From Entomomonas moraniae (GTDB lineage Bacteria; Pseudomonadota; Gammaproteobacteria; Pseudomonadales; Pseudomonadaceae): a DNA stretch of 64,000 bases. The stretch spans positions 2,877,648-2,941,647 of the forward strand of contig NZ_CP029822.1 of the NCBI RefSeq assembly GCF_003991975.1, given 5' to 3'. Shown here piece after piece: positions 19,029 through 29,370 of this stretch (its first letter is position 1; each line of letters starts with the position of its first letter). The notes below the pieces were generated by a model. The model was not told where the DNA came from, ran no database searches, and saw nothing but the letters and a program-made list of their open reading frames with translations. A program made the translations under genes and the position numbers.

Positions 19029-19397
19029 ATGATTCAGACTCAATCAATGCTAGAAGTAGCAGATAACAGTGGTGCACGTCGTGTTATGTGTATCAAAGTT
19101 TTAGGCGGTTCACATCGTCGTTATGCTGCTGTAGGTGATATTATTAAAGTAGCTGTAAAAGAAGCTATTCCTCGCGGTAAAGTGAAGAAAGGACAAGTGA
19201 TGACAGCTGTTGTTGTTCGCACTCGTCATGGCGTACGTCGTCAAGATGGTTCCTTAATCCGTTTTGATGATAATGCAGCTGTATTATTAAACAACAAGCA
19301 AGAGCCGATTGGTACCCGTATCTTTGGGCCAGTAACTCGTGAACTTCGTACTGAGAAGTTTATGAAAATCGTCTCACTTGCTCCAGAAGTGTTGTAA
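19029..19397 (+). CDS. rplN: 50S ribosomal protein L14
   Basis: Intersubunit bridge protein and target of the silencing factor RsfS. It is 122 residues, the invariant family length, beginning [20 protein letters not shown] and containing [25 protein letters not shown] and [13 protein letters not shown]. It begins the part of the cluster known as the spc operon in E. coli. No separate promoter is visible in the 18-base gap. Confidence 0.98.
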   Translation: MIQTQSMLEVADNSGARRVMCIKVLGGSHRRYAAVGDIIKVAVKEAIPRGKVKKGQVMTAVVVRTRHGVRRQDGSLIRFDDNAAVLLNNKQEPIGTRIFGPVTRELRTEKFMKIVSLAPEVL

Positions 19398-19408
19398 GGA
19401 GAGGCGTT

Positions 19409-19723
19409 ATGAGTAAAATTCGTCGAGATGACGAGATTATCGTCATCGCCGGTAAAGATAAAGGTAAGCGTGGACGTATCTCTAAAGTGCTTGCTGATAG
19501 CCGTGTGATTGTAAGTGGCATTAATATGGTTAAACGCCATACTAAGCCTAATCCACAAGCTGGAACTCAAGGTGGTATTGTTGAGAAAGAAGCACCTTTA
19601 CATATCTCTAATGTTGCTATCTTTAATCCAGAAACAGAAAAAGCGGATCGTGTGGGCTTTAAATTTGAAGATGGTGTAAAGGTTCGTGTCTTCAAGTCCA
19701 ATCAACAACCGATTGATGCTTGA
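19409..19723 (+). CDS. rplX: 50S ribosomal protein L24
   Basis: Assembly initiator bound to the 5' end of 23S rRNA. It is 104 residues with the KOW motif [22 protein letters not shown] near the start, [23 protein letters not shown] in the middle and [13 protein letters not shown] near the end. An AAGGAGAGG site precedes it. Confidence 0.97.
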   Translation: MSKIRRDDEIIVIAGKDKGKRGRISKVLADSRVIVSGINMVKRHTKPNPQAGTQGGIVEKEAPLHISNVAIFNPETEKADRVGFKFEDGVKVRVFKSNQQPIDA

Positions 19724-19742
19724 GGAAGAAAGGTAAATAACC

Positions 19743-20282
19743 ATGGCACGATTAGAAAAAGTTTATAAAGAACAAATTCTTCCTAAATTAAAAGAAGAAT
19801 TAAAATTAGCAAATGTGATGGAAGTTCCTCGCATTACCAAAATTACCCTTAACATGGGACTTGGTGAAGCTATTGGCGATAAGAAAGTAATTGAAAATGC
19901 GTTGTCTGATATTGAAAAAATTACAGGTCAAAAAGCTGTAGTGACTAAGGCGCGTAAGTCAATTGCTGGATTTAAAGTTCGTGAAGGCTGGCCGATTGGT
20001 ATTAAGGTAACTTTACGTCGTGATCGTATGTATGAGTTTTTGGATCGTTTGATTTCGATTTCTTTACCTCGTGTTCGTGACTTCCGTGGCTTAAATGCTA
20101 AGTCTTTTGATGGACGCGGAAATTATAGCATGGGTGTAAAAGAGCAAATCATTTTCCCAGAAATTGATTACGATAAAATTGATACTTTACGCGGTTTGGA
20201 TATCACTGTTACCACTACAGCGCGTACAGATGATGAAGGACGTGCTTTATTACGTGCCTTCAACTTCCCATTCCGCAACTAG
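19743..20282 (+). CDS. rplE: 50S ribosomal protein L5
   Basis: 5S rRNA-binding protein of the central protuberance. It is 179 residues, standard length, with [40 protein letters not shown] and [19 protein letters not shown]. In E. coli the S8 repressor site lies at the start of this gene; I did not model the corresponding structure here. Confidence 0.98.
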   Translation: MARLEKVYKEQILPKLKEELKLANVMEVPRITKITLNMGLGEAIGDKKVIENALSDIEKITGQKAVVTKARKSIAGFKVREGWPIGIKVTLRRDRMYEFLDRLISISLPRVRDFRGLNAKSFDGRGNYSMGVKEQIIFPEIDYDKIDTLRGLDITVTTTARTDDEGRALLRAFNFPFRN

Positions 20283-20292
20283 GAGCTAGATA

Positions 20293-20598
20293 ATGGCAAA
20301 AACAAGCATGAAAAACCGTGAATTGAAGCGTATTCAAACGGTTGCTAAGTATGCTGAAAAGCGTGCTGCTTTGAAAGCAATTATTGTTAATCCAAAGTCT
20401 ACTGATGAAGAGCGTTGGGAAGCACAGGTTGCTTTACAGAAACAACCTCGCGATGCGAGTAAATCTCGTATTCGTAACCGTTGTCGTATTACTGGTCGTC
20501 CTCACGGTGTTTACCGTAAGTTTGGACTAGGGCGTAATAAGTTACGTGAAGCAGCAATGCGTGGAGATGTTCCAGGATTAGTGAAAGCTAGCTGGTAA
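20293..20598 (+). CDS. rpsN: 30S ribosomal protein S14 (long, zinc-free type)
   Basis: Head protein of the 30S subunit. At 101 residues it is the long C-minus form: the CxxC zinc pairs of short S14 are absent and [18 protein letters not shown] stands in their place. It starts [14 protein letters not shown]. It is followed by an intrinsic-terminator-like hairpin and a 172-base gap before rpsH, an unusual break inside the spc block. Confidence 0.97.
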   Translation: MAKTSMKNRELKRIQTVAKYAEKRAALKAIIVNPKSTDEERWEAQVALQKQPRDASKSRIRNRCRITGRPHGVYRKFGLGRNKLREAAMRGDVPGLVKASW

Positions 20599-20620
20599 TC
20601 TCTTTAAGTAGTATTGTGTA

Positions 20621-20658
20621 TAAATAAGTCAAGCTATTTAGCTTGACTTATTTTTTTT
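20621..20658 (+). terminator. Intrinsic terminator inside the spc operon, between rpsN and rpsH
   Basis: A perfect 13-bp inverted repeat (arms 20622-20634 and 20641-20653, core AAGTCAAGC/GCTTGACTT) with a six-base loop. The 3' arm runs into eight consecutive Ts (20651-20658). By rule it is a textbook Rho-independent terminator, but essential genes continue downstream in the same direction. It may act partially or be bypassed by antitermination. Confidence 0.8.
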
Positions 20659-20712
20659 GTAAATCTAAAATAACCGGCTCGCTGGAAGTCCATATGATTT
20701 CTGCGTAATGTG

Positions 20713-20738
20713 CCTATCAGTATATTATTCTGTATAGG
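20713..20738 (+). promoter_or_regulatory. Bulged hairpin in the rpsH leader
   Basis: CCTATCAG (20713-20720) pairs with CTG-T-ATAGG (20730-20738): eight base pairs with one bulged U and a nine-base A/T loop, ending just before the AGGAG (20754-20758) of rpsH. S8 binds bulged helices in its own mRNA in E. coli, so this is a candidate regulatory element, by inference only. I found no good sigma70 promoter in the gap; TATATT at 20721 lacks a -35 match. Confidence 0.35.
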
Positions 20739-20770
20739 TTCTTTTATATTTTTAGGAGTATAGATAGCCC

Positions 20771-21163
20771 ATGAGTATGCAGGACCCGTTAGCTGATATG
20801 CTAACTCGTATCCGTAATGCCCAAATGGCTGAAAAGTCAATTGTAAGCATGCCATCATCTAAGTTAAAGGTGGCTGTAGCCAAAGTTCTTCACGACGAAG
20901 GTTACATTGTAGGGTACACAGTTAGTGAAAGCGTAAAACCCGAGTTGGCAATCGAATTAAAATATTTCGAAGGTCGTCCCGTAATCGAAGAACTTAAAAG
21001 AGCTAGTCGCCCAGGCTTGCGTAACTATAAGTCAGCTTTAGAGCTGCCAAAAGTACGTGGTGGTCTTGGAATTTCTATCATCTCAACCAATAAAGGTGTG
21101 ATGACAGATAGAGCTGCTCGCGCTGCCGGTGTTGGTGGCGAAGTACTTTGCACAGTATTCTAA
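20771..21163 (+). CDS. rpsH: 30S ribosomal protein S8
   Basis: Central 16S rRNA-binding protein and, in E. coli, the translational repressor of the spc operon. It is 130 residues. The ATG at 20771 gives [18 protein letters not shown], the family start; AGGAG is twelve bases upstream, rather far. Other motifs: [18 protein letters not shown] and [20 protein letters not shown]. Confidence 0.97.
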   Translation: MSMQDPLADMLTRIRNAQMAEKSIVSMPSSKLKVAVAKVLHDEGYIVGYTVSESVKPELAIELKYFEGRPVIEELKRASRPGLRNYKSALELPKVRGGLGISIISTNKGVMTDRAARAAGVGGEVLCTVF

Positions 21164-21175
21164 GGGGAGTTAGCC

Positions 21176-21712
21176 ATGTCACGCGTTGCTAAAAATCCCG
21201 TTACTATTCCAGCAGGGGTTGAAGTTAAAATCGCTGGAAATCAATTTTCTGTTAAAGGTCCTAAAGGAACTTTAGAAATGAAAATCCATCCTGCCGTGGA
21301 AGTTGCGCAAGATGGTTCTGAATTGAAATTTGCTTTACGTGAAAATGCCGAGCTTGATGTTAAAGCAATGGCAGGTACAACACGTGCACTTGTTAATAAT
21401 ATGGTGTTAGGTGTTAGTCAGGGTTTTGAGCGTAAACTTTTATTAAATGGTGTTGGTTACAGAGCACAAGCTAAAGGCCAAGTTTTAAGCTTAGCACTTG
21501 GTTTTTCGCATCCGATTGATTACCAATTACCAGCAGGTATTACTGCAGAGACGCCTACTCAAACTGAAATTTTGATTAAAGGCATTGATAAACAAGTGGT
21601 TGGACAAGTAGCAGCTGAAGTTCGCAGTTTCCGTCCGCCTGAACCTTATAAAGGTAAAGGTGTGCGTTATGCAGATGAAACTGTCCATCGTAAAGAAGCT
21701 AAGAAGAAGTAG
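21176..21712 (+). CDS. rplF: 50S ribosomal protein L6
   Basis: Two-domain protein near the factor-binding site of the 50S subunit. It is 178 residues, with [19 protein letters not shown] at the start, [26 protein letters not shown] in the middle and the C-terminal signature [16 protein letters not shown]. It lies twelve bases after rpsH with a GGGGAG site. Confidence 0.97.
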   Translation: MSRVAKNPVTIPAGVEVKIAGNQFSVKGPKGTLEMKIHPAVEVAQDGSELKFALRENAELDVKAMAGTTRALVNNMVLGVSQGFERKLLLNGVGYRAQAKGQVLSLALGFSHPIDYQLPAGITAETPTQTEILIKGIDKQVVGQVAAEVRSFRPPEPYKGKGVRYADETVHRKEAKKK

Positions 21713-21722
21713 GACATAAATC

Positions 21723-22073
21723 ATGAGCGACAAAAAAGAAACTCGTTTGCGCCGTGCACGTAAGTCACGTTTAAGAATGCGCGAGCTGGAAGTTGTACGT
21801 CTCTGTGTGTACCGTTCTTCCCAGCATATTTATGCTCAAGTTATTGCAGCTGATGGTGGCAAAGTATTAGCTTGTGCTTCTACGCTGGATAAAGAATTGC
21901 GCGATGGTACAACAGGAAATATCGAAGCAGCCAAGAAAGTAGGCCAATTAATTGCTACTCGTGCTAAAGCTGCGGGCGTAACCAAACTAGCCTTTGATCG
22001 TGCTGGTTTTAAATATCACGGTCGAGTTAAGGCATTAGCTGATGCTGCTCGTGAAGGCGGGCTGGAGTTCTAA
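21723..22073 (+). CDS. rplR: 50S ribosomal protein L18
   Basis: 5S rRNA-binding protein. It is 116 residues, with [45 protein letters not shown], and the C-terminal [26 protein letters not shown]. Normal position before rpsE. Confidence 0.97.
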   Translation: MSDKKETRLRRARKSRLRMRELEVVRLCVYRSSQHIYAQVIAADGGKVLACASTLDKELRDGTTGNIEAAKKVGQLIATRAKAAGVTKLAFDRAGFKYHGRVKALADAAREGGLEF

Positions 22074-22076
22074 GTT

Positions 22077-22607
22077 ATGGCAAACGAGCAAAAACGTGAT
22101 CGCGATAATCGCGAAGAGAAAGAAACACGCGACGAAGGCTATATTGAAAAATTAGTTCAAGTAAATCGCGTAGCTAAAACAGTAAAGGGTGGTCGTATCT
22201 TTACCTTTACAGCATTAACTGTAGTGGGTGATGGTAAGGGAAGAGTAGGTTTCGGACGTGGTAAATCACGCGAAGTTCCTTTGGCTATCCAAAAAGCTAT
22301 GGAAGCTGCACGTCGTAATATGATCCAAGTTGATTTAAATGGAACTACATTACAGTATCCAGTTAGATCAGTACATGGTGCATCTAAAGTATATATGCAA
22401 CCAGCATCTGAAGGTACTGGTATTATTGCTGGTGGTGCGATGCGTGCTGTATTAGAGGTTGCCGGTGTGCAAAACGTGTTGGCAAAATGCTATGGTTCTA
22501 CAAATCCTGTAAACGTTGTTTATGCAACTTTTAAAGGTTTAAGAGATATGCAATCGCCTGAGTCTGTAGCTACTAAACGTGGCAAATCAGTAGAGGAGAT
22601 TCTATAA
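22077..22607 (+). CDS. rpsE: 30S ribosomal protein S5
   Basis: Decoding-fidelity protein at the back of the 30S subunit. It is 176 residues. The double-stranded RNA-binding fold shows [21 protein letters not shown] (S5 signature), [19 protein letters not shown], and [23 protein letters not shown]. The N-terminus is extended and highly charged (many Arg/Glu/Asp). It starts three bases after rplR. Confidence 0.97.
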   Translation: MANEQKRDRDNREEKETRDEGYIEKLVQVNRVAKTVKGGRIFTFTALTVVGDGKGRVGFGRGKSREVPLAIQKAMEAARRNMIQVDLNGTTLQYPVRSVHGASKVYMQPASEGTGIIAGGAMRAVLEVAGVQNVLAKCYGSTNPVNVVYATFKGLRDMQSPESVATKRGKSVEEIL

Positions 22608-22609
22608 CC

Positions 22610-22795
22610 ATGGCTACTGTTAATAAATTAAAAGTAACCCTTATTAAAAGTACAAATGGTCGTTTAGCGAACCACAAAGCTTGTGTTAAGGGATTAGGTC
22701 TACGTCGTATTGGTCATACAGTTGAAGTATTAGATACTCCAGAAAATCGTGGTATGATCAATAAGGCATATTACCTTCTTCGTGTGGAGGACTAA
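22610..22795 (+). CDS. rpmD: 50S ribosomal protein L30
   Basis: Small 50S protein, 61 residues, with [37 protein letters not shown]-type sequence spanning most of the length. It begins two bases after the rpsE stop, in the conserved order rpsE-rpmD-rplO. A GAGGAG site overlaps the rpsE end. Confidence 0.96.
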   Translation: MATVNKLKVTLIKSTNGRLANHKACVKGLGLRRIGHTVEVLDTPENRGMINKAYYLLRVED

Positions 22796-22797
22796 TA

Positions 22798-23238
22798 ATG
22801 GCCCTATTTTTAAATGAAATTACTAGTGCTGCTGGGGCTCGTCGTGCTAAATTGCGCGTAGGTCGTGGTATCGGTAGTGGCTTAGGTAAAACAGCAGGAC
22901 GTGGTCATAAAGGTGTCACTTCACGTACTGGTGGTGGTGTTGCCCCAGGGTTTGAAGGTGGTCAAATGCCTTTACACCGTCGTTTACCTAAATTTGGCTT
23001 TATTTCACAAAAAGCCTTAGATCGTGCAGAAGTTCGCACCTCTGAATTGGCTAAAGTAAAAGCAGATGTTGTTACATTACAAACTTTGAAAGAAGCTAAC
23101 GTAATCAATGGCAGTGTTAAACGTGTAAAAGTTGTTTTATCAGGCAAAGTAGCTGGTTCATTTACTTTGAAAGGTATTCCAGCAACTAAAGGTGCGCGTG
23201 AAGCTATTGAAGCAGCTGGTGGTAAGTTCGAGGACTAA
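22798..23238 (+). CDS. rplO: 50S ribosomal protein L15
   Basis: Late-assembly 50S protein. It is 146 residues, with a glycine-rich RNA-threading N-terminus ([42 protein letters not shown]) and the C-terminal [20 protein letters not shown]. It ends immediately before the secY ATG, so the two are coupled. Confidence 0.97.
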   Translation: MALFLNEITSAAGARRAKLRVGRGIGSGLGKTAGRGHKGVTSRTGGGVAPGFEGGQMPLHRRLPKFGFISQKALDRAEVRTSELAKVKADVVTLQTLKEANVINGSVKRVKVVLSGKVAGSFTLKGIPATKGAREAIEAAGGKFED

Positions 23239-24567
23239 ATGGCAAAGCAAAACGCTCTCTCTTCATTCGCAGGTGGTGGTTTAACTGAGTTATATTCTCG
23301 GTTAAAGTTCCTATTTTTGGCAATTATTATATATCGGATAGGTGCCCATATACCTGTTCCAGGCATTAATTCTGTAGCATTGCAGAATATGTTTGATCAG
23401 CAAAGAGGAACGATTTTTGACTTATTTAATATGTTCTCGGGTGGTTCTCTTGAGCGCATGAGTATTTTTGCATTAGGGATCATGCCCTATATTTCTGCAT
23501 CAATTATCATGCAGCTCTTGAGTGCCGTGGTACCCTCTTTAGAACAGTTAAGAAAAGAAGGTGAAGCTGGGCGTCGTAAGATTACTCAATATACGCGCTA
23601 TGGTGCACTTTGTTTAGCGATTATACAATCGATTGGTATGTCGTTAGGTTTAGCTAGTCAAGGTGTTACTTTTGACACTGGCTTCTCATTTTTCTTTGTT
23701 GCCGTCACAACATTTGTTGCAGGTTCAATGTTTTTAATGTGGTTGGGTGAACAAATTACTGAGCGCGGTGTTGGTAATGGTATTTCCATGCTAATCTTTG
23801 CTGGTATTGTTGCAGGCATTCCTACCGCAATTGTTCATTCTTTAGCTACTTTTAATGACACAGGCGATCATTTAATGTCACTTTTGACATTGGTCGCTGT
23901 TGCAGTATTAATTATTGCTATCGTTGCATTCGTTGTATTTATCGAACGAGGTCAAAGACGCATTGAAATTAGTTATGCAAGACGTCAACAACAGGGCTAT
24001 AAGAATTTTTCTAAGCAATCTAGTCATTTACCTCTAAAAGTAAATATGGCAGGTGTTATTCCAGCAATTTTTGCTAGCAGTATTTTATTATTTCCAGCAT
24101 CAATTGCTCAGTGGTTTGGTCAAAGCGAAAGTATGGGTTGGTTACAAGAAATTGCCAAGCTATTAGCGCCCAACCAGCCATTGTATGTTTTATTATTTAT
24201 TGCTGGGATTGTATTTTTCTGTTTCTTCTATACAGCTTTAGTTTTTAATCCTAAGGATGTAGCTGAGAATCTGAAAAAATCAGGAGCTTTTATTCCTGGT
24301 ATTCGTCCTGGTGAACACACGGCTCGTTACATTGATGGCGTTTTAACGCGCCTGACTTTGTTTGGAGCAATTTACATGGCAGCAGTTTGTTTATTACCAC
24401 AGTTTTTAATTTCAAAGCTGGGTCTGCCATTTTACTTAGGTGGGACTTCATTATTGATCGTCGTAGTTGTTGTAATGGACTTTATGGCTCAAGTCCAATC
24501 GCATCTAGTGTCTCATCAATATGATTCTCTAATGAAAAAATCTAATCTGAAGAGTTATGGTAGATAA
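23239..24567 (+). CDS. secY: Protein translocase subunit SecY
   Basis: Forms the inner-membrane channel for Sec export and membrane insertion. It is 442 residues with ten hydrophobic segments. Motifs: [15 protein letters not shown] (first helix), the plug-region [44 protein letters not shown]-type loop, [16 protein letters not shown], and the cytoplasmic loop [20 protein letters not shown] that contacts SecA and ribosomes. It abuts rplO with no spacer. Confidence 0.98.
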   Translation: MAKQNALSSFAGGGLTELYSRLKFLFLAIIIYRIGAHIPVPGINSVALQNMFDQQRGTIFDLFNMFSGGSLERMSIFALGIMPYISASIIMQLLSAVVPSLEQLRKEGEAGRRKITQYTRYGALCLAIIQSIGMSLGLASQGVTFDTGFSFFFVAVTTFVAGSMFLMWLGEQITERGVGNGISMLIFAGIVAGIPTAIVHSLATFNDTGDHLMSLLTLVAVAVLIIAIVAFVVFIERGQRRIEISYARRQQQGYKNFSKQSSHLPLKVNMAGVIPAIFASSILLFPASIAQWFGQSESMGWLQEIAKLLAPNQPLYVLLFIAGIVFFCFFYTALVFNPKDVAENLKKSGAFIPGIRPGEHTARYIDGVLTRLTLFGAIYMAAVCLLPQFLISKLGLPFYLGGTSLLIVVVVVMDFMAQVQSHLVSHQYDSLMKKSNLKSYGR

Positions 24568-24602
24568 TATCTGCCTATCTTATAAGGTTTGAGGAGCTAC
24601 TG

Positions 24603-24719
24603 ATGAAAGTCCGTGCATCGGTAAAGAAGTTATGCCGTAATTGCAAAATTATCCGTCGCAATGGTATTGTACGTGTAATTTGTAACGCAGAACCTCGTCA
24701 CAAACAACGTCAGGGTTGA
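24603..24719 (+). CDS. rpmJ: 50S ribosomal protein L36 (zinc-ribbon form)
   Basis: A 38-residue protein too short for many gene callers: [19 protein letters not shown]..., ending EPRHKQRQG. It has three cysteines and a histidine in the zinc-ribbon arrangement (C11, C14, C27, H33), so it is the C-plus form that needs zinc. A GAGGAG site lies before the ATG. Normal location between secY and rpsM. Confidence 0.95.
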   Translation: MKVRASVKKLCRNCKIIRRNGIVRVICNAEPRHKQRQG

Positions 24720-24736
24720 TTGTGTTATTTTTTACT

Positions 24737-24767
24737 CTCAGTAGCTAGTGTGCTACTGAGTTATTTT
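24737..24767 (+). terminator. Terminator-like hairpin between rpmJ and rpsM
   Basis: A nine-base perfect stem CTCAGTAGC/GCTACTGAG (24737-24745, 24752-24760) with a six-base loop, followed by the short T-rich run TTATTTT. It is weaker than the rpsN-rpsH element. It separates the spc and alpha blocks and could act as an attenuator. The E. coli alpha operon leader binds S4; no such structure was modelled here. Confidence 0.5.
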
Positions 24768-24841
24768 AACTACAGCATTAATATTTTTACTTTATTCCTG
24801 ACTACCAAGGTTAAAAATAGCTGTCAAATGGAGTTTTATGA

Positions 24842-25198
24842 ATGGCCCGTATAGCAGGCGTTAACATTCCAGATAACAAACATACCGTTATCTCGTTGAC
24901 TTACATTTATGGTGTAGGTCGCGTAACTGCACATCAAATCTGTGCAGCGACTGGAATTAATCCAGCAGCAAAGATTAAAGATCTTTCAGAAGAGCAGCTC
25001 GAACAGCTTCGTGGTGAAGTAGCTAAGTTCACAACTGAGGGTGACCTTCGTCGTGAAATTAACATGAATATTAAGCGTTTAATGGACTTAGGTTGCTACC
25101 GTGGTTTACGCCATCGTCGTGGTTTACCTGTTCATGGTCAACGTACAAAAACAAATGCTCGTACCCGTAAGGGACCACGTAAGCCAATTCGCAAGTAA
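24842..25198 (+). CDS. rpsM: 30S ribosomal protein S13
   Basis: Head protein contacting P-site tRNA and L5. It is 118 residues, starting [19 protein letters not shown], with [20 protein letters not shown] and the C-terminal signature [25 protein letters not shown]. First gene of the alpha block. Confidence 0.98.
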   Translation: MARIAGVNIPDNKHTVISLTYIYGVGRVTAHQICAATGINPAAKIKDLSEEQLEQLRGEVAKFTTEGDLRREINMNIKRLMDLGCYRGLRHRRGLPVHGQRTKTNARTRKGPRKPIRK

Positions 25199-25223
25199 TT
25201 GTCTACTATAGGATTTAATTATT

Positions 25224-25613
25224 ATGGCAAAACCTGCTGCTCGTACTCGTAAAAAAGTCAAAAAGACGGTGGTTGATGGCATCGCCCATATCCATGCATC
25301 TTTTAATAATACCATCGTAACTATTACTGATCGCCAAGGCAATGCTCTTTCATGGGCTACTGCTGGTGGTTCAGGGTTCCGTGGTTCTCGTAAAAGTACT
25401 CCATTTGCTGCACAAGTTGCAGCAGAACGCGCTGGCCAAGCTGCGTTAGAGTATGGTTTAAAAAATCTTGAAGTTAATGTTAAAGGTCCTGGCCCAGGTC
25501 GTGAGTCTGCTGTTCGTGCACTTAACGCTTGTGGTTATAAGATTGCTAGCATTACAGATGTGACGCCTATTCCACATAATGGATGTCGTCCACCTAAGAA
25601 ACGTCGCGTTTAA
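25224..25613 (+). CDS. rpsK: 30S ribosomal protein S11
   Basis: Platform protein near the E site and the anti-Shine-Dalgarno helix. It is 129 residues, with [43 protein letters not shown] and the C-terminal [18 protein letters not shown]. Usual position between rpsM and rpsD. Confidence 0.98.
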   Translation: MAKPAARTRKKVKKTVVDGIAHIHASFNNTIVTITDRQGNALSWATAGGSGFRGSRKSTPFAAQVAAERAGQAALEYGLKNLEVNVKGPGPGRESAVRALNACGYKIASITDVTPIPHNGCRPPKKRRV

Positions 25614-25627
25614 GGAGGCAGTGAAAA

Positions 25628-26248
25628 ATGGCTCGTTATATTGGTCCCAAATGTAAACTGTCTCGTCGTGAAGGTACAGATCTTTTCTTAAAAAGTGGTT
25701 CACGTGCATTAGAATCAAAATGCAATATGGAGACTGCACCAGGTCAACATGGACAGCGTCGCGGACGTTTGTCTGACTACGGTTTACAACTTCGTGAAAA
25801 GCAAAAAGTACGCCGTATTTATGGTGTATTAGAGCGTCAATTCAGTGGTTATTATAAAGAAGCTGCGCGTCGTAAAGGTGCAACTGGTGAAAACTTATTG
25901 CAAATTCTTGAGTGCAGATTAGATAACGTTGTATTCCGTATGGGATTTGGTGCTACTCGTGCAGAAGCACGTCAGCTAGTTTCTCATAAGTCTATTACTG
26001 TAAATGGTCAAGTAGTTAATATTCCATCTTATCAAGTAAAGGCCGGTGATGTTGTTGCTGTGCGTGAAAAATCTAAAAATCAACTACGTATTGCTCAATC
26101 ATTAGAGTTAAATTCTTCTCGTGGTTTTGTAGCATGGGTTGAAGTAGATTCTAATAAGAAAGAAGGTGTGTTTAAAAGCATTCCTGAGCGTAGCGATTTA
26201 CCAGCTGACATCAATGAAAACCTGATTGTTGAGCTTTACTCCAAGTAA
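25628..26248 (+). CDS. rpsD: 30S ribosomal protein S4
   Basis: Assembly-initiating 16S rRNA-binding protein; in E. coli it represses the alpha operon. It is 206 residues, starting [20 protein letters not shown], with an S4 RNA-binding domain [27 protein letters not shown] and the terminal [16 protein letters not shown]. No zinc cysteines, as usual for this group. GGAGG lies upstream. Confidence 0.98.
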   Translation: MARYIGPKCKLSRREGTDLFLKSGSRALESKCNMETAPGQHGQRRGRLSDYGLQLREKQKVRRIYGVLERQFSGYYKEAARRKGATGENLLQILECRLDNVVFRMGFGATRAEARQLVSHKSITVNGQVVNIPSYQVKAGDVVAVREKSKNQLRIAQSLELNSSRGFVAWVEVDSNKKEGVFKSIPERSDLPADINENLIVELYSK

Positions 26249-26270
26249 TTGCTAGATTAAAGGTGCTAAC

Positions 26271-27269
26271 ATGCATAGTATGCTAAATGATTTTCTGACA
26301 CCTCGACATATTGATGTCGAGGATATCAGTACTACTCGCGCTAAGATCACCTTAGAGCCTCTTGAGCGCGGGTTTGGTCACACACTAGGTAACGCATTAC
26401 GTCGTATCCTGTTATCCTCTATGCCTGGCTGTGCAGTAATTGAGGTTGAAATTGATGGTGTACTTCATGAGTACAGCACAATTGAAGGTGTGCAAGAGGA
26501 TGTAATTGAAATATTGTTGAACCTAAAAGGGTTAGCAGTAAAATTACATGGTCGTGATGAAGTAACTTTAACCCTCTCTAAAAAGGGTGAAGGTGTTGTG
26601 ACAGCGGCAGATATTCAGTTAGAGCATGATGTTGAGATTGTTAATCTGGATCATGTGATTGCGCATTTATCTAATAAAGGCGCATTGAATATGAAGTTGA
26701 AGATTGCTCGTGGTCGTGGCTATGTGCCTGCTGATACTCGTGTTTCTAGTGATGAAACAAGAGCTATTGGCCGTTTGCAGTTAGATGCTACATTTAGTCC
26801 TGTTCGTCGTGTTTCTTATGTTGTTGAAAATGCTCGTGTAGAACAGCGTACAAACTTGGATAAATTAGTTCTTGATCTTGAAACGAATGGTACCCTTGAT
26901 CCTGAGGAAGCTATTCGCCGTGCTGCTACAATCCTTCAACATCAGTTAGCTGCCTTTGTTGATTTACAAAGTGAGATTGAAACAGTTATTGATGAGCCAG
27001 AGGATGAAATTGATCCTATTCTACTTCGTCCTGTTGATGATTTAGAGTTAACTGTACGTTCTGCTAATTGTTTAAAAGCAGAAAATATCTACTATATCGG
27101 TGATTTAATTCAGCGCACCGAAGTAGAATTATTAAAAACGCCGAATTTAGGTAAAAAATCTTTAACAGAAATTAAAGATGTTTTAGCTTCTCGTGGTCTT
27201 TCACTAGGTATGCGCCTAGATAATTGGCCTCCGGCAAGTATTAAGAAGGATGATCGGTCGTTTGGCTGA
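26271..27269 (+). CDS. rpoA: RNA polymerase alpha subunit
   Basis: Scaffold of RNA polymerase assembly. The C-terminal domain binds UP elements and activators. It is 332 residues. The N-terminal domain has [29 protein letters not shown]; the C-terminal domain has [21 protein letters not shown] and [21 protein letters not shown]. The C-terminal domain, ending [10 protein letters not shown], is very close to what I recall of Pseudomonas RpoA, supporting the affiliation. It starts at ATG 26271 ([15 protein letters not shown]). Confidence 0.98.
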   Translation: MHSMLNDFLTPRHIDVEDISTTRAKITLEPLERGFGHTLGNALRRILLSSMPGCAVIEVEIDGVLHEYSTIEGVQEDVIEILLNLKGLAVKLHGRDEVTLTLSKKGEGVVTAADIQLEHDVEIVNLDHVIAHLSNKGALNMKLKIARGRGYVPADTRVSSDETRAIGRLQLDATFSPVRRVSYVVENARVEQRTNLDKLVLDLETNGTLDPEEAIRRAATILQHQLAAFVDLQSEIETVIDEPEDEIDPILLRPVDDLELTVRSANCLKAENIYYIGDLIQRTEVELLKTPNLGKKSLTEIKDVLASRGLSLGMRLDNWPPASIKKDDRSFG

Positions 27270-27310
27270 TTGTTATTACCACCGAGTAAATTTGGTAAGG
27301 AATTAAACCC

Positions 27311-27709
27311 ATGCGTCATCGTAAAAGTGGTCGCCATTTAAACCGTACTAGCTCTCATCGTAAGGCTATGTTTCAAAACATGGCTGTATCGTTGTTTGAG
27401 CATGAATTAATTAAAACTACATTACCTAAAGCTAAAGAGTTGCGTCGTGTTGCTGAGCCTCTAATTACTTTAGCTAAAGTAGACAGTGTTGCTAATCGTC
27501 GTTTAGCATTTGATCGTACTCGTTCTAAAGAAGCTGTAGGTATTCTTTTTAATGAGTTGGGCAAGCGTTATGCTAAACGTCCTGGTGGTTATATCCGTAT
27601 TTTAAAATGTGGATTCCGTCAAGGCGATAATGCTCCAATGGCTTATGTAGAGTTGGTTGATCGTCCTTTGAAAAAAGGTACAGTTGAAGCTGGCGATAGT
27701 GCTGAGTAA
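27311..27709 (+). CDS. rplQ: 50S ribosomal protein L17
   Basis: Tunnel-exit-side 50S protein. It is 132 residues, starting [24 protein letters not shown], with [20 protein letters not shown] and a C-terminal segment [18 protein letters not shown]. Last gene of the ribosomal cluster, followed by a strong terminator. Confidence 0.98.
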   Translation: MRHRKSGRHLNRTSSHRKAMFQNMAVSLFEHELIKTTLPKAKELRRVAEPLITLAKVDSVANRRLAFDRTRSKEAVGILFNELGKRYAKRPGGYIRILKCGFRQGDNAPMAYVELVDRPLKKGTVEAGDSAE

Positions 27710-27725
27710 GCATTAATCTAAAGTT

Positions 27726-27755
27726 AAAAAGCCAAGCATTATGCTTGGCTTTTTT
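27726..27755. terminator. Bidirectional terminator between rplQ and rtcR
   Basis: Arms AAAAAGCCAAGCAT and ATGCTTGGCTTTTT form a 14-bp stem with A and T tracts on both flanks, so it can terminate rplQ (plus) and rtcR (minus). Its right end touches the rtcR stop codon. Confidence 0.9.
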
Positions 27756-29370
27756 ATTTGTCGTTTTTTATTCTTTCCCAGTTAAGATCAAATTTTGCTA
27801 AGTATTTTTTTAATCTGTCAGCATCATTGTTGCATTGTTTGTTTAAACGTGAAACAGCAAATAATTTACGCCCCGCTTCTGATAGGCTCGTACTTTGTTG
27901 GCATATCTTGATAACTTGTTCTAATTGATAACGATCAAATTCATCAATAGGCTCACTAATAAGGGTGTTGGAGGTATTAGGTGTGCACCAGTTTTTTCTT
28001 AATCGATTGATCTCTTGTGTGACTTGCTCAAGGGCTATGTTACATTGGGGAGCTAAAGTAGCCATTCGTGTGATAGAGGCATTTAACTCTCTAAAATTTC
28101 CTTTCCAAATTGCTTCATTTGATATAGCAAAATCTAAGTAATTTTTACGAGAATCTGCATTAAATCGAGGGAGTTGACCGTATTCTTTTGCATACTGAAT
28201 AAGCTCGTACTCAATATTAGGTTCAATATCTTCTTTACGCTCAGCTAAGCTGGGTAGTTCATAGTGCCATATATTAATTCGTTCATATAGATCTTCTCTA
28301 AATTTGCCTGCAGAGATAGCTTTATTTAAGTCTTTATTGGTTCCTGCAATAAGCTGGAAATTACTTTTTATAGGCATGTCAGAACCAAAGGGATAAAATA
28401 TTTTCTCTTCAATCGCTTTTAACAGCATCGCTTGCTCGTCTAGTCCTAGTTCACCGATCTCGTCCAAAAATAAAAGCCCGCCATCGGCGCTTTTTAGGAG
28501 GCCTATTCGTTGGCTATTGGCTCCGGTGAAGGCTCCTTTTGCATGTCCAAATAGTGTGGACATAGCAGTATCTCCACGGATTGTGGCACAATTGATTTCT
28601 ACAAATTGCCCAGATATTTGATGGCTATTATATTTTAATAAATAGATTTGTTTTGCTAAAAAAGATTTTCCTGATCCCGTTGCACCATTCAATAAGATTG
28701 GGGCGTGGGAGTCACTTGCGACTTGTTCAATTTCTGCAATAATTTTATTGAATTGTTGGTTGCGAGTGGGGATACCCGACTTCAGTAATTCAGTTGCTTG
28801 CTGAGTGTAAAGCTGAAAGCGAGATAATATTTTATCATAGCAGCTCAAATCCAAGTCGATGATGGCTAGTTTGCCAAGAACTAGATCAGTATGAGTAGGC
28901 CTTCCAGTACCATGATCTAATTTTGAATTTTTATCTTTTTTATTGGGTGGAGAGGTTTGTAATAGTTTGCTTGGATAAAAGCGTGACTCGGCTAATAGAA
29001 ACCAGCAAATTTGTGCGACATGCGTTCCTGTTGTGATATGAAGGTAGTAGTTTTCAGAGTCGGTATTGAAAGAATAGTGTTTTGCAATATCCCATAGCGC
29101 CGTATAAACTTGCTCAAAATCCCATGGATCTAGTATATCTATTTCAAAAATATTTACCTGTGTGCAGGGTGATAGTATTTTAATATCGTCTGCTATTTGT
29201 TCCGCTAGCTCTCTATCCCCCTTATAGATGAGCAGTTCAAAACGTGATATAGGTAATTCTGTATGTGCACAGATATCAATAGAAGGGCGCCAGTGTAGCC
29301 AGCGTTTACTTCCTTTTCCTCTAGCATCGAGTATATTGCCTAGAAAGCCAAAAATAATATTCTTTTTCAT
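27754..29370 (-). CDS. rtcR: RtcR, CARF-domain sigma54 activator of RNA repair
   Basis: Transcription activator of the rtcB RNA-repair operon. It is 538 residues. The N-terminal CARF-type ligand domain (about 1-185) contains LHITTGTHVAQICWFLL, characteristic of RtcR. The AAA+ sigma54 domain has Walker A GATGSGKSF, the sigma54-contact loop GAFTGA, and Walker B-like GGLLFLDEIGEL. The C-terminal helix-turn-helix region includes SEAGRKLFAVSR. In enteric bacteria the CARF domain is reported to respond to RNA ends bearing 2',3'-cyclic phosphate from damaged tRNA, relieving inhibition of the ATPase. It is divergent from the tRNA-like/slipin/rtcB operon with a sigma54 promoter in between. All activation motifs look intact. 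Confidence 0.95.
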   Translation of the reverse strand: MKKNIIFGFLGNILDARGKGSKRWLHWRPSIDICAHTELPISRFELLIYKGDRELAEQIADDIKILSPCTQVNIFEIDILDPWDFEQVYTALWDIAKHYSFNTDSENYYLHITTGTHVAQICWFLLAESRFYPSKLLQTSPPNKKDKNSKLDHGTGRPTHTDLVLGKLAIIDLDLSCYDKILSRFQLYTQQATELLKSGIPTRNQQFNKIIAEIEQVASDSHAPILLNGATGSGKSFLAKQIYLLKYNSHQISGQFVEINCATIRGDTAMSTLFGHAKGAFTGANSQRIGLLKSADGGLLFLDEIGELGLDEQAMLLKAIEEKIFYPFGSDMPIKSNFQLIAGTNKDLNKAISAGKFREDLYERINIWHYELPSLAERKEDIEPNIEYELIQYAKEYGQLPRFNADSRKNYLDFAISNEAIWKGNFRELNASITRMATLAPQCNIALEQVTQEINRLRKNWCTPNTSNTLISEPIDEFDRYQLEQVIKICQQSTSLSEAGRKLFAVSRLNKQCNNDADRLKKYLAKFDLNWERIKNDK

